64,000 nucleotides of DNA. Source: Narthecium ossifragum (Eukaryota > Streptophyta > Magnoliopsida > Dioscoreales > Nartheciaceae). The translations under genes and the position numbers were made by a program. Shown in pieces: positions 33,081 through 45,607 of the stretch. The notes below the pieces were generated by a model. The model had not been told where the DNA came from. It worked only from the letters and a program-made list of their open reading frames with translations, and did not search any database. The stretch covers positions 8,904,896-8,968,895 of the forward strand of contig OY986963.1 in assembly GCA_963920575.1 (NCBI GenBank). The letters run 5' to 3'. The first letter of the stretch is position 1. Each line of letters starts with the position of its first letter.

Positions 33081-34096
33081 TCTATATTGTCTTTTATCAA
33101 TCTTATAAGAGAACTGGGTTACATAACTACATCAGATGATGGAGATCAATCGAAAAATGAAAATCGGAACCACTACATAACTGATTTCTATTTGATGGAT
33201 CCAAAATGACTGAACGGTTTTCGATTCGAAAAACCATGCCACGTGCTAGTCTATGGTATAAAATAAGGTGAGTTATAAGTCATAATATCTACGCACGCGC
33301 TGCCAGGTTATTACTCTGTCGCATCTTATCTTCGTCCTATGTGATAAAAAATCTTATTTAATTCGATTAATCAATTTTCATATCTAAGTTGTCATCGGTG
33401 GTTTTGAGAGAGAGAGAAGCAGGTGTCACCCCGTGACAGGTGGCGTACGTGGGTAGCAAACGACTTACATGGTTTTTTTTTATATAGTTAACCTCGAAAG
33501 TCAAACGACTTACATATATAACTACTCAACATAAGTACATAACCAAAACAAAAAACGACTCTAAGATGTAAAATTTAAAATAAAGTAGATCCGATTCCGA
33601 CGTAGATGCAAAAAAAAAATTCTCTCTTCAAACACTACACGTGAACATTTATTCATTGGGCTTTATTCATTTTGCACATAAATACATGTTGACAGTACGT
33701 ATTTTGGGCATTTGGGCAATAAAAAGAAAAAGGAAAAGGAAAATCAAACCGATACGAACATCATGCAGAGAGGAAGACAGCATGCTGCAGCCTAGGAAAG
33801 GAAAGGAAAGGAGGGGGGGGGGGGGGAGAGTACGTCCTCCACTGATGAGTGATGACCGTCCACCAACTTCTCATTTGATTCCACTGTCCATTTCCTTCTT
33901 GTGTTTGTGGAGGAGATGGATCAGAAAGGAACTTAAAAGGAACTAGCAAAACGTAAGTACGTACGTACAATAATATCAAGTATCGACAAGTATATCATCA
34001 AGCATATATATCTATGTATGAAAGCAAGAAGAAGATCGAAGAGAGGAGTAACGTCGTAGTCTCGTAGAGATCGATCAAACACTACACGTGGATCGA
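33048..34096. other. Intergenic region downstream of the P450
   Basis: Contains TA microsatellite, A/T-rich non-coding sequence and a G run near 33813. The part at about 33930-34096 is probably the 3' untranslated region of the P450 (minus strand); I could not fix a poly(A) signal with confidence. Confidence 0.5.
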
Positions 34097-36364
34097 TCAA
34101 ACAAGCGGGCAGCTGAGACGAGGCTTGGGTATGGCGACGAGGCGGACCGCCTTTGGTGCCGTCAGCCCGAACACGTCCCCCATGTCTAGCTTCTCCGGTG
34201 TCATGCCGTCCGGCAGCTCCCAATCGAAGCAGTGAGCCAGCTGGGCCACCGCCATCTCGAGCCCGTAGAGTCCCAGCTGCATCCCCGGGCAGGACCGTCG
34301 CCCGGAGCCGAAGGGAATGAGCTCGAAGAAGTTGCCTTTGAAGTCGATCCCGGCGCCGTCGCCGCCTGCCTCGAACCTCGACGGCTGGAAGGTCTCGGCG
34401 TCCTTCCACGCAGTCGGGTCGCGGCCGATGGCCCATACGTTGACCATGACGCGGGACCGTGCCGGGATGGAGTATCCGGCGACCTCGCTGTCCTCGGCGG
34501 TCTCGTGGAGGAGGAGAGGGATCGGTGGATGGAGGCGGAGCGTCTCCTTCACGGCGCACTTGAGGAACTGGAGCTTCTCGAGGTCCGACTCGCGGACCTT
34601 CCGGTCGAGGCCGACGACGGCGGTGAGCTCCTGCTGCACTCTTTTAAGGTCCTCCGGGCTGCGCAACAGCTCCGCCATGGCCCACTCGATCGCCGACGCC
34701 ACCGTCTCTGTCCCGCCGAACATGACATCCTGCTCGGTTCATTGAATTGCTTAATTAGATGATCGCGATTGTTGACCAATTGAGTTTAATGATGAACAAT
34801 ATTGCACGTAAGCAATGAAAAGAAAGGCCATGAACGCGATCGATCCTTCATATCTTAGAAAATTGTAGAACGATCACATATTGGAATAAATCAAAGCGCG
34901 ATTAATTAACAAGAAATGGCTTCTAAGAATGCTGTAAGAAAGACAACGACGTCAAACCCAATCTTTCAAAAGAAAAGAAAAAGATGATCACACCGCTTAC
35001 TTTGTATATGGCTGTGTAATGGTATTAAGAGAGACAGAGAGAGACAGAACAGACAGAAGAGACAGAAGAGTCTACGTGGATTAATGAGGAGCTGGCAAGA
35101 TAGATCCATTTTGTAGACTAACAAAAGGCAACCACAAAGTCCATTATCTTGCTCTAAAAAATATAGAAAAAACTTGCACCGTGTCCGTGTGTGTTCAATC
35201 AAAAAAAAAATATAGATGCTCCACATCCGCAAACAAAATTCTTCACCTACTCCATGCATGATAACAAACATCATGACGAGCATAGCACACAAGATCAGCG
35301 GATGAACACGTATAATCTGATTGCCCGGCCGTGTTATAAAGAAAAATAATAATAATTATTGACCTCAATATATATATAATTTTCACAAGAAGGCAGAAAT
35401 ATATGCATGAATGACTAGTTAGTTAGTTTGTAACTTAATTAGTTTTGCAACATACCATGATGATGGCCTTGATGTTCTCCCGGGTGAGCTTGAGAGAAGC
35501 CTGGAGCTCATCGGTGGCGTCTTTGCCACTCCGTTGAGGCCCATCAACTAGGAAGGTGAGCATGTCGTCGACCATGTCAGCGTCGGCGGCATCGGCATCT
35601 TTTGGGTTCTTCATGTGCTGGTCGATGATCCTGTCGATGAACCGGTCGAGCGATCCCCTGGCCTTCTTCAACCTCTCGTTGAGGCCCTGGGGATCCATCC
35701 AGCTGAGCCAGGGGATGAAGTCACCGATGTTGAAGGCGCCGAAGAGCTTCGAGAACTCCTGCAGTATGGCTATGAACTCGTCCTGCTCCTCGTTCGACGT
35801 GCTGCCGAACGCCGCCCGGAAGGTGATGTTCTTTGTCAGGTTGAGGACGAGCTCGCCGATGTTGAAAGGGGAGCCGGGCTTGGAAGAGGCGATGGCCCGA
35901 ACCGCCGCCTCGACCTCGTCGCGGACGGCAGCCCATGACTCGGACCGCTTGCGGCTGAAGAGCTTCATGACGCAGAGCTTGCGCATCTGGCGCCAGAAGG
36001 GGCCGTTGTGAGCGAAGGCCATGTCGGCCCGGTCGTAGGTCAGGTAGGAGATGGCGATGGTGGCCGGCCGGTTGGAGAAGACGTTATCCTGCACTTGGAG
36101 AACTTGCCGGGCCATGTCAGGGGTGGAGACGGCAAACGCATGGAGATAGCCAAGCCGGAGGTGGAGGAGACCACCGTAGGTCTTGGCGAGTTCGGCCAGG
36201 CCCCGGTGAGTCAGATGGTCCATCATCAGCATGTTGCCGATGAGCGGCAGCGGCGGGGGGCCCGGCGGCAGGGATAGACTCCTCCTCCTCCTCCTCATAG
36301 ACACCAAAACCAGTATAGCTAGTGGAATTAAGTACAACAAGAAGTCCTTAAGATTATAATCCAT
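34097..36364 (-). CDS. F5H: Ferulate/coniferaldehyde 5-hydroxylase, CYP84A-type P450
   Basis: Two exons: 36364-35456 (303 codons) and 34729-34097 (211 codons with stop), joined by a 726-bp phase-0 intron with GT...AG ends (GTATGT, GAGCAG). The product is 513 residues, normal for CYP84A. Features: N-terminal membrane anchor (about 8-22), arginine stretch 24-28, proline hinge PPGPPPLP (33-40), I-helix FGGTETVAS (307-315), ExxR in KETLR (E365, R368), and heme loop [11 protein letters not shown] with ligand C450. Text such as [20 protein letters not shown] and [10 protein letters not shown] matches F5H closely. CYP84A enzymes are ER-bound monooxygenases fed by NADPH-P450 reductase. They hydroxylate coniferaldehyde or coniferyl alcohol at C5, committing carbon to syringyl lignin and sinapate esters. 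No damage seen. Transposons flank both sides. Confidence 0.93.
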
Positions 36365-36423
36365 GTCTAGCTAGCCTAGCTACCCTTCGTATTCTATTTT
36401 TGGAGGAGATTATATATAGATAG

Positions 36424-36440
36424 ATATATATATATAAAGG
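36424..36440 (-). promoter_or_regulatory. TATA box of the F5H gene
   Basis: The minus strand reads CCTTTATATATATATAT about 60-76 bp before the start codon at 36364, which would leave a short 5' untranslated region of roughly 30-40 bases. Confidence 0.6.
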
Positions 36441-36555
36441 TGGCTTTCCCTAACAAGATTGTTGCTTTGCTATGGAGTTCTTGCTGTCTAAAGAGAGGGC
36501 GCCTTAATGGCTCTATATATATACACGATGAATTCGATCGCTATATATAGGTAGA

Positions 36556-36562
36556 GGTAGGT
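36556..36562 (-). promoter_or_regulatory. AC-I-type MYB element (ACCTACC)
   Basis: The minus strand reads CCACCTACCTCTACC here, about 190 bp before the start codon. ACCTACC is the AC-I element bound by R2R3-MYB activators of phenylpropanoid and lignin genes. A single short match could be chance. Confidence 0.5.
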
Positions 36563-36789
36563 GGACCGAGTGAACAATAAAAAGCCTGATAGACATAAAA
36601 CTTGGAGAAAGGTGGGGTGGCGTAATTATATTAATTCAGAAGTTGCTTTCATCTTTCTCTTCACAATTAAAAATGCAAGTCTTTAATTATCTTAACAATT
36701 AAAAATACAATATTATGACTGCGCGCGTACCGTATGCATATAACATGAAGGAAGCACGGACACTTGGGCGGAGCTTTCGATAATTTTTT

Positions 36790-37350
36790 TTTTTTTTTTT
36801 GGTTTCTTTACATATCACCACATGTATTTTAGAGAATTTGTATAATAAACTCACCAACATTCTCGTTTATTGTATTTCACCGCCTCTATTATTCATTAAA
36901 TTTATAAAATCCCATGTCCGATAAATTGTCATTCCATTCCATTAGTTTTCTATGTAAATTAACAAAATTACCCCTCCAGTAAATATACGATGTTATTTTC
37001 TCTCCTATGTGCTCTCCTAAATTCTTGGTATGACTGCTTGCTTCATCACATTGGAGTTCAGATCCTTCTTCCTCCACCTTTGAATCGCGAAAGCCGACAG
37101 GATCACCGGTGAAGAAGAAAGCAGTCGTAACAAGAATTTAAGAAAGCATAGAGGAGAGGAAATAAGGTCGTATATTTACTGGAGGGGTAATTTTGTCAAT
37201 TTACACAGAAAATCGAATGAATGAAACGACAGTTTACCGGAGGTGATTTTTTACAAATTTAATGAATAATAGAGCTGGTGAAATGCAATAAACGAAAATA
37301 TAGATAGATTTCTGTAAATTCTCTAAAATATAGGTCGCTATATGTAAAAA
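36790..37350. repeat. Foldback element (inverted repeat with arms of about 270 bp)
   Basis: The left half (ATTTTAGAGAATTTGTA, CTCGTTTATTGTATTTCACC, TTACCCCTCCAGTAAATATA) reappears inverted in the right half, with the centre near 37085. Arms are diverged but clearly paired. A single arm of the same family occurs at about 60241-60520. Non-coding. Confidence 0.75.
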
Positions 37351-37479
37351 CACCCCCAAAAAATTATATCAGTTGAGCTGGTGGATTACGGAATTTTTTT
37401 TGCCAAAATGGACCCCCAAAGTCCATATTTGGCAGATTGAGACCCCCTACTGATTTTTTGCCACAAAGGACCCCAAAGT

Positions 37480-38505
37480 ATATAAATCCCTAAATTACCC
37501 CTCCCTTCACATGCCATGGATGGCCATCCGTCTCTCCTTATCATTACCGCATTTAATGCATAGGTTTTAAAAAAAAGACCTCTCGTCGCATTTAATGCGA
37601 CGGGATGTGTCTTCTTGTTCCTTCTTCCCAAGCCTGGTCCTCCCTCCCGCCATCTTCTACTCTCCCTCTCCATTGCCTTCTCTTCTCTTCTCCATTTCCC
37701 GTTTCTCCCTTATTCGTTCATGACTCATCCATTTCCAATGCTTCATCTCCTCCCTTTCCATTGCCTACTCTTCTCTTCTCCCTTATTCATTCATCTCTCT
37801 TCTCTATCAACTGCCTCCTCTTTTCTACCTTCGATCGTCGCAGTTTTCTTCGCCAAAATAGTTCACCGGAGAGAGCTCTCCACACATGCAAGGCGATGAG
37901 AAGCGTTCCACTGCATTGCCACTTCAATGGACGGGTTATAAATCATAAACGCGATGCTGCCACTTCAACCCGATGCACATGTACGTCCTGTAGCTGTGTC
38001 CAGTACATCACCAGCTCCGTCCGCTGCATGATGTTGGTCTATCTTGTTTGCATTGTATACTGCAGTAGGTATTGGGAGGAGCCATGCCCGGCGGGAGGGA
38101 GTAAAAGTCTTCGGCCACCGTGTTAAGTTGTTTGGGTGGTATCCCCGCCGAAGCATCTTCCTCCCTCCCGCGGGGCATGGCTCCTCCCGATACCTACTGA
38201 AGCGGAATGCCCACCGAGCCAACTCATGGGGAAACTACGAGGAAACACGGCGGGGATAAAAGAAAGGTTGCTCCAACACGAGTCGCAAAGAAGAAGTAGT
38301 AGTTTAGTTGATATAACATACTGTTTGCCTTGATGTTAAGTTGTTTGGCTGGTTTGTAACAAACTGTTTGCCTTGATATTAAGTTGTTTGGGTGCTATGT
38401 AACAAACTGTTTGCGTTGATGTTAAGTTGTTTGGGTGGTATGTAACAAACCTCGTACACATTCATCAATACGCGTGCTTGGAAGTGGAGACACGTATGTA
38501 GAATT
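37480..38505. other. Left interior of the MULE
   Basis: No gene recognised. An imperfect hairpin with arms of about 39 bp lies at 38063-38101 and 38161-38199. A 43-bp unit (ACTGTTTGCCTTGATGTTAA...) is repeated three times in tandem at about 38320-38448. T/C-rich stretch at 37600-37860. Confidence 0.6.
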
Positions 38506-41461
38506 TGATGAGACGTGAAAAGTACACAAGTTAATCCCTTAATTTACCTTTATTAGTCTTCGAACAAGGCTTTTCTAATAATCTTCATGGTATTTCAGGT
38601 ACAAGAGCCCTCAATAGAAGTTAGATCAACTTTGGAGCGTAAACGAGCCTATTCGAGCACATTTAGGTACATGGGTCAACTTCAAAGATTAAACTGCACC
38701 TTCTCAGGAAGAATCAGATAATGTGCCATATATCATTGGAAAGCTCTGGAAGTCTAGTTTCTGGAGAATTTTACGGTTCATGATTCCGAGTTTCAACTTA
38801 GTAACCGGGCAATGTGCCTAATTAGCGTGTTGTTCGCGTAAAACAGTTGAATTGCCTAACAATGAGAAAAAGGACTTCAACTTAGTAACCGGGCAATGTG
38901 CCTAACCAGCGTGTTGTTCGCGTAAAACAGTTGAAAAGCCTTGTGAAAAAAGAAAAGAAAAAAAAAAGAAAAAGAACAGAGATTGTTATGTGATAAGTGG
39001 AAAATATGTGCTTGCTTAGAATTGTGATCTTGAATAGTTAAATGCTTGGATATAATGGATATTCTGATACATGTGAAACCAAATTCACACACTAGAGAGT
39101 CAAAGTTATTTTTGAATCATGATTAAATATGTTGAAGTATTGGAACTGTACTATGACATGTTTTGATTTGCTCTACTTTTATGTGAATATGAATTAAAGA
39201 ATATATTCATGGATATTATTTCTGGTTATTGCATTGGAATTAATGAGTATTATAATGGAGTTCTGATGACATGTTAAAGGGGATGTATAGATGTTTGTGG
39301 GTATCATCACTGGAAACCCTCAGGAGACTATAACTCCTCCACTGGGGCCACCCAGGGGTTTAAAGGCTTGTTGCACATGCTAAGTGCAATCGTGAGACCT
39401 ACGAAAGTGGCTAGTTATATTTACTGCTTTATTTTTAATTTTTTGTTTGCTTTGCTCGAGGACTAGCAAAGATCAAGTTGGGGGGTGTGATAAGACTTGA
39501 AAAGTACACAAATCACCCTTTCAACTAGGTCTCGTTAGTGTCCAAGCAATGCTATTTTAATAGTCTATGATGTATTTCAGGTATAAGAGCCTTCAATGAC
39601 GATTAGATCATGTTTGGTGCTAAAACGGACAAATAAAGACATGCTAGGAGCAAAGGAATGAAGATGGATTGGCTTTGAAGATTAACCTGTACCTGCTCAG
39701 GAAGAACCAGATGATGAGCCATATATGGTTGGAAAGCTCTTGAAGTCTAGTTTCTGTAGAATTTTATGGTTCGTGATTTCGAGTTTTCTACAGGAAGTTA
39801 CGGCAGTTTTAGTACCGTTGGCGCAGTCTGGATGGCAAGCAGTAAATACGCTGAAGGGTCCGATCGATCCAACCCCCAGAGTCCGATCGATCGGACTATG
39901 CAGAAATCTCACAGAACCTATATTTTTCATCTGTACGCAGTCCGATCGATCCCTCGATCGCTCCTACTGAGTCCGATCGATCGGACACCCGTAGTTCGAT
40001 CGATCGGACTCGGGAAAAGTGAGAAATTGAGGATTTTTATTCACCCGATCGATCGGACACTCATAGTTCGATCGATCGGACTCGAAAATGACCGTTTCCT
40101 TGATATTTATCAAGCAAAATCAAGGGCCAAGATCTAATCCGAGTTAAGGTGGATACCTAGGCTATAAATAGGCATCTTTTAGGGTTTTTCAGGGTCTTTC
40201 TTCTCTCTTGGAGAGGGAGAACGTTTTCTTTTCTCTTTTTAACTTTTCTTTATAGATCTTTGGGAGGAAATTCATGGCGGAAGAGCTTCATCAACCTTCA
40301 TCTATGGATCAAACCCTAAAGATGAGTAGCTAACTTTTTACCATGGGATTCTTATGATGTAACTAAGATTTCTATTATGGATTTATGAGATCTAGGGCTT
40401 GTATACATGATTGTTTGGCTTATATGGATTGATTTCTATTTTCTTTTATACCTTGGTGTCGATTTATTGCTGGATGTTTGGATTGTTCTTGTTTGCACTT
40501 GATTCCGGAGCTTGTGTATGCTAGGGCTTGGATTGGATTCATCCAAATAAGAGGACCATGCTAGTCCCATGGTATCTCGGATGGAATCTTCTTCGTGATT
40601 AGGGATTGTATAGTGCTAGTCCCACTATAGTAGTGCTAGTCCCACTACGTTCCATCCCTAATCCTTCGCACATCCTACTTTTGTAGATTTGGCCATCAAG
40701 ATGCTAACCCATCTTGATTTTACACCTAAATCCATATCCATGTTATTATTTGCGATGAACTCATCCTAATAAGAGGGTTCATTAGCAGTGAACGTAACTA
40801 ATCATTCGGTCACTGATAATTAGATAATTGTTCATGGTAGAACCTTAGTTATCAGAACTTGTTAGAACTTGTTGAGTGATAAGGAGAACTAGCCAACAAG
40901 GAATCCTGAACAGAACTTGTTGAGTGATAAGCAGAACTAGCCATTCACTTATCAACTATTAGAAAGCCATTCATCTTGTTTGCATGCCATGATCTTAGGA
41001 AGACTTGGTAGAACCTTAGTTACTGATTAAGAACTTCATGGTATCTTTTCTCGTATTTATTAATCATTTAGTATAAACTTAGTTTAATTTCAATCCTAAA
41101 TCTTTTATCAACTTATCGGTAGGAAAACTTAGATTGAGTTTAGTAGTTTAATTATTTTCCTACGCATTCCCTGTGGATTCGACTCGGACTCACTGCTATC
41201 TACCCTTAAAGTAGTTAGTTAGTAGTTTGATTATAAATTTGTAATTTTGATTAGACTTGTTAAGACTACGACACTTTTCAAGTCGTATCATAGGGACACT
41301 TAGATTGAGCTTGGTAGTTTAATTGTTTCCAAACGCATTCCCTGTGGATTCGACTCGGACTCACCGCTAGCTACCCTCAAAGGTAGTTAGTTAGGAGTTT
41401 GATTATAAATTTGTAATTTTGATCGGGCGCGTTAAGCCGCGACACTTTTCACGTCCCATCA
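38506..41461 (+). repeat. Chimeric 5' LTR A with embedded LTR C
   Basis: The first about 290 bp (38506-38795) and last about 171 bp (41291-41461) match LTR A' at 55033-56837. Between them lies the tail of another internal region, including a polypurine tract (AAGTTGGGGGGTG, 39476-39488), and a different but related LTR (39489-41290, TGATAAGACTTG to CAAGTCGTATCA). The corresponding middle of LTR A' is missing here, so this is replacement rather than simple insertion. Confidence 0.7.
39855..40083 (+). repeat. Paired CCGATCGATCGG motifs in LTR C
   Basis: At least six CGATCGATC-containing motifs occur in 230 bp. Pairs such as GATCGATCCAACCCC...GATCGATC have starts 23 bp apart. The array lies upstream of a TATA box (CTATAAATAGG, about 40161). 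Confidence 0.8.
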
Positions 41462-41467
41462 AAATTT

Positions 41468-41485
41468 TGGCGCCGTTGTCGGGGA
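41468..41485 (+). other. Gypsy primer binding site
   Basis: TGGCGCCGTTGTCGGGGA follows the LTR end by six bases. This is the primer site typical of Athila/Tat-type elements, which I recall as complementary to tRNA-Asp. The same site, with GCC for GTC, follows LTR B at about 51520. Confidence 0.75.
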
Positions 41486-43216
41486 CTTGTTGATTTGAAT
41501 TTCTTACTTGATAAATCTCTCCTTTCAATTAGGTTGCTTTACTTTCTTTTATTACAAAATATCAAAAATAGAACGTTGCTTATATTGTATATCTTTTTGT
41601 GTTTGTAGGTGAAGCTTCCGAGCGGCGAAGCGACTCATCTACGGGCGAAGATACAAGGTTCTTGGACCAGCCCACTGTAATGTATCTCTTACCTTGTATG
41701 GTCCAAATTCCTATATGTATGAATGAGTGATGAAGATGATTCAGATCTAGATATCACATTGCAAGCATTCTTAGATTCTAGGACATCTTCAAGCATATCA
41801 TTGCATAAGAACCTCCCGCTTCCTCAAGTCATGGATGCTCCCAACCTGGACCCCAATCCTAATGTCAATCCCTTTCCGGACCGTAGGAGTATGAGGGATT
41901 ATTATGTCCCTACTACTTTTGCACCTACATAGGGCATACAACAACCCGTTGTTCAAGCCGCACATTACGAGTTTAAGCCTCAATTCCTTCAATTCCTTCC
42001 AAACTTTCACGGCTTGAGTAATGAGGACCCTTACTATCACTTAGAAGACTTCCTCGAAAAGAGTTCCACGGTCAAAATTCCAAACTTTACCGATGATGCA
42101 ATGAGATTGAAATTGTTTCCATTTACCTTGAAGGGCAAAGCCAAGCATTGGTTAGGATCCCTTGAGCCCCAAACGATCACCACATGGGACCAATTACAAA
42201 GTGCTTTTCAAGAAAAATTCTTCCCTATCGCAAAGACTCATGAAATGAGGACCCAAATAGCAACCTTTCGTCAAGAAGATGACGAACCTTTTCATGATGC
42301 TTGGGATAGGTTTAAAGAGCTTCTTAGGAAATGCCCACACCATCAAATCCCTAAGTGGTCCCTCGTTGATTATTTTTACAATGGTCTTAGAATACGTCAT
42401 CAACAAGACGTAGACACCGCTTGTGGTGGGGTGTTCATGACCAATCCATATGAGGACTCATGGGTTTTATTTGGAAAGCTTGCAATTAATTCCCAAAATC
42501 ATGCATTCACTTCAAGGAATGTTAGGGATACTTCGAGCCCTAAGGGACAATCCAACTCTAGAGGAGTTTTAGAGTTATTCGAAGCCACCCGTGTTGCACA
42601 ACAAATTGATACTATAAATAGAAAATTTGATCAAGTACTTGCTCATTCTTTGAATCAAATTCCTACTCCTCCTTCTTCATCGAGCTACCCACCTAATTCT
42701 CCATCATTGGGAGAACTTTGCTTTTTATGTTCAACTCCCGGTCATCTAGTTACCGAGTGTCATTTGGCATGTGAATATCCAGAGCTCGTGCAAGAGCACA
42801 TTAATGCGGTCTTCAATCAATCCAAGCCTACCTATGACCCATACTCAAATACATACAATCCCGGTCTTAGGGATCATCCAAATTTTTCATGGAGAAATCC
42901 CGGCCAACAACCTCCAAATTCATACAATTCTAGGCCTCCGATTGCGGGCAATCAAGCCCCAAGCTATCCTCCTAGGTATCAAGCGCCATATCATTCTAAC
43001 CAACCTCCACAAACTCAAACCACCTACCGGCCACCTCAAGCTCCTCATGCATATCCATCTCAAGCTCCTCATGCATATCCCTCTCAAGTGCCAAGTTATC
43101 CTCAATCATCTCATCCTCCAAATTGGAATCAAAGGCCACCTGGGCCTTCCTCATACCAAGCTCCCTATCAAGCCCCTCAAGCTCCGAAACGTGATCCTTG
43201 TATTGAGGAAAGGCTT

Positions 43217-45607
43217 TGTCGCGCCCCGACCCGCAGGACCCAGACCGGGCCGGGACACGAGGGGAAAAACCTACATCTACTAGCCTCAACTGGCGGAAAC
43301 AGCTGAGACTAACGCACAGCTGGCGGAAACGGCTGACTGCAAGCACAGGCACAAGGCGGAAGCGAAGAACTACAACATCTATTAACAACTATTACAAAAC
43401 AGTAATAATAGAGTTTAGTACAACAAGCTACAAGGGATCAACAGTCCCCAAAAAGAAGCTACACTACCCACCGGGGTCTCCGCAAAAGCACAAACGAAGC
43501 CATCTTGACCCTCAGACATGGTCAGGATCCGGCACGCTGCCACGAGACTGCCGACGGGGAAGCATCGGAGGAGAACGAGGACCCGCACCTGCAAACACCA
43601 CAGTCCAGGTAGGAATGAGCAACAGCTCAGCAGGGTCCTACTCTACCACTCTCGCTAAGAAGGCAAACCCAAACGAACCAACTCTGGAGCCAAGTACCGA
43701 GGCTTGCCAAGGACCCCATAAATCCCGTCTATAACCCGAAGGACTCCTGTCCCAAGTACGCCCCTCCGACAACCACTGCTCAAGGGTGGACATCTCCGAC
43801 AATCCCTGACACAGGGTGGACATGACGCTACTGGTAGGACACCCTTCTCCAAGCGGGATCTCCACACTTGGCGGAACGACCGTGGTTAAGACTACCATCT
43901 CTCAGTACTCCAAGCCACAGAGCCAACATGACCCCTAACTCCTGACCCAATACTAAGTCTAGCCAGGGAGTCCATTGATCCCATCGATGTCTTCCCCCCC
44001 CCAAGGTTCCTGTCCAACGTACGTCCTTCCGATAGCCACTGCTCGAGGACTGGGCTACCTCCGACGGTCCTTGACACAGGGTGGACCGGACGCTAATTGT
44101 AGGACACCCTTACCGGGGTAACGGCATCAACCACTTAGTCATTGATCACCGGAGTTCACGGGTCAACCCCACCCAGTCTAGCCTACCATGTCTAATGCAC
44201 AGGAAGTAGGACAGGATATTAAATAAAGCGGTAACATGCAACACATCAAAGGCACACCTTCGGCCCATTTATTCTAAGCACTCCCGAGGATCATGACTTC
44301 CTTCGGTTCACCATAAAGCGATAAAGAGGCATAACCCATGACCCCGCTATACTACACATTCCCGAGGGTTCATTACTCCCTCGGTTAACCACAAAGCAGT
44401 AAACATTCAAGCATGATGAATGCATAGAAGCCCCAAGGGCAAAACCGTCAAAACTGCTTATATGCAAAGCCCCGCGGGCGAAACCCATGAAAACCCTCTC
44501 TGCTACTAAAGGATCGATCCTCACCAAGGGAAGGATCGATCACTTAAGTAACAGTGAGCGTCCCTCACTGTCGAGACAAAGAAGATCGATCCTTCCTCCC
44601 AGGAAGATCGATCTTTTTCATGACAGAGGGCGCCCTTCCAGTCGCACCAAGGAAGATCGATCCTTCCTCCCAGGAAGATCGATCATTCTCGGGATGAAGG
44701 GTAACCATGCTAACCCAGGCCCCATGATCGATCTCCTCCCATAAGAAGATCGATCATTTGCTGGGCGCAGCACGCCAACACAAGAGGACCGATCCTTCCT
44801 CCCAGGAGGATCGATCCTGATGGGTTCCGGCGTACTTCCGGCCGGAGAACCGCCGGAAGACGCAACCAAACCTCACCAAACTTGGTGGGCTGGTAGATCT
44901 AAGCATCACGAAGCTACTCAAGGCTTCAAAACCGAGAAACAACAACTCCACAAGGAGATCTACCGAAAAACAAAACCGAATTTAAACCCTCAAAACAGCC
45001 GGAGCTTTGAGTGAGAACCCTACCTCTTCAACGCAGCTTCGATCCCCAAGGTCTAGCTACGGATCTTCCTCACGCCGTCACAGTTCCAATGAGCCTTCAA
45101 GCTCCAAGAACGGTGGCCGGAGGAGGGAGAATGGAGGAGGAGAAGGGGCGGCCAGAACAGGGGAGGAAACAGAGCCCGGGGAAGAAGGAAGAAGAGAGAG
45201 AAGAAAGGAGGAGGGGAAGGGGCGGGGTAAGGCCGGGGAAAGCCGGCGAAGGCGGGGAAAAGCTGGGGTAGGGGAGGGAAAGTCTTCCCTCCCCTGACAG
45301 GGGAAGCGACGGTCATCGCCGTGGCCGTCCTTCGAAAGCCACCGCCAAAGACTTCCAGGCACAGGTAGGATCGATCCTCCACGACCAAAGGATCGATCCT
45401 CCCTGCCCAGAAGTGCAAACTTGGGCTAGAAAACGGGCCCAAGCCCAGAACTCCCAACTAGGTCCCACCTAACCTTCCTAACAAACACAAGCACCAAACA
45501 AGGTCTGTGTGTGCACACCCAGTGTGGATCGACCGCCAAGGCGCAATTTCCCAAATTGCCCTTGGGGTAAACAACAAGCCACAGGGATGGAGGGGCAGGT
45601 CCTCACA
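43217..45607 (-). mobile_element. Solo LTR (2391 bp) inserted in gag
   Basis: Starts TGTCGCGCCCCG and ends GTCCTCACA on the plus strand, flanked by GGCTT (43212-43216 and 45608-45612). The GCGCGACA end is the side adjoining the primer site in a relative at 59750, so the LTR lies on the minus strand. No internal coding region remains, which is the mark of LTR-LTR recombination. It belongs to the same family as 14169-15844. Confidence 0.92.
44510..45400 (-). repeat. Paired GATCGATC array in the solo LTR
   Basis: Pairs such as GATCGATC-CTCACCAAGGGAAG-GATCGATC, and several with CTTCCTCCCAGGAA between, have a constant 14-base spacer (22 bp start to start). At least five pairs lie at 44510-44820 and one near 45370-45400. 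Confidence 0.85.

Noticed and set aside
33099..33450. Another Helitron starting TCAATCTTATAAG
   Set aside because: The 5' start matches the family but I found no hairpin plus CTAG end downstream.
34232..34762. Plus-strand frames opposite the P450 second exon
   Set aside because: Antisense shadows of GC-rich coding sequence; the minus-strand P450 accounts for the whole stretch.
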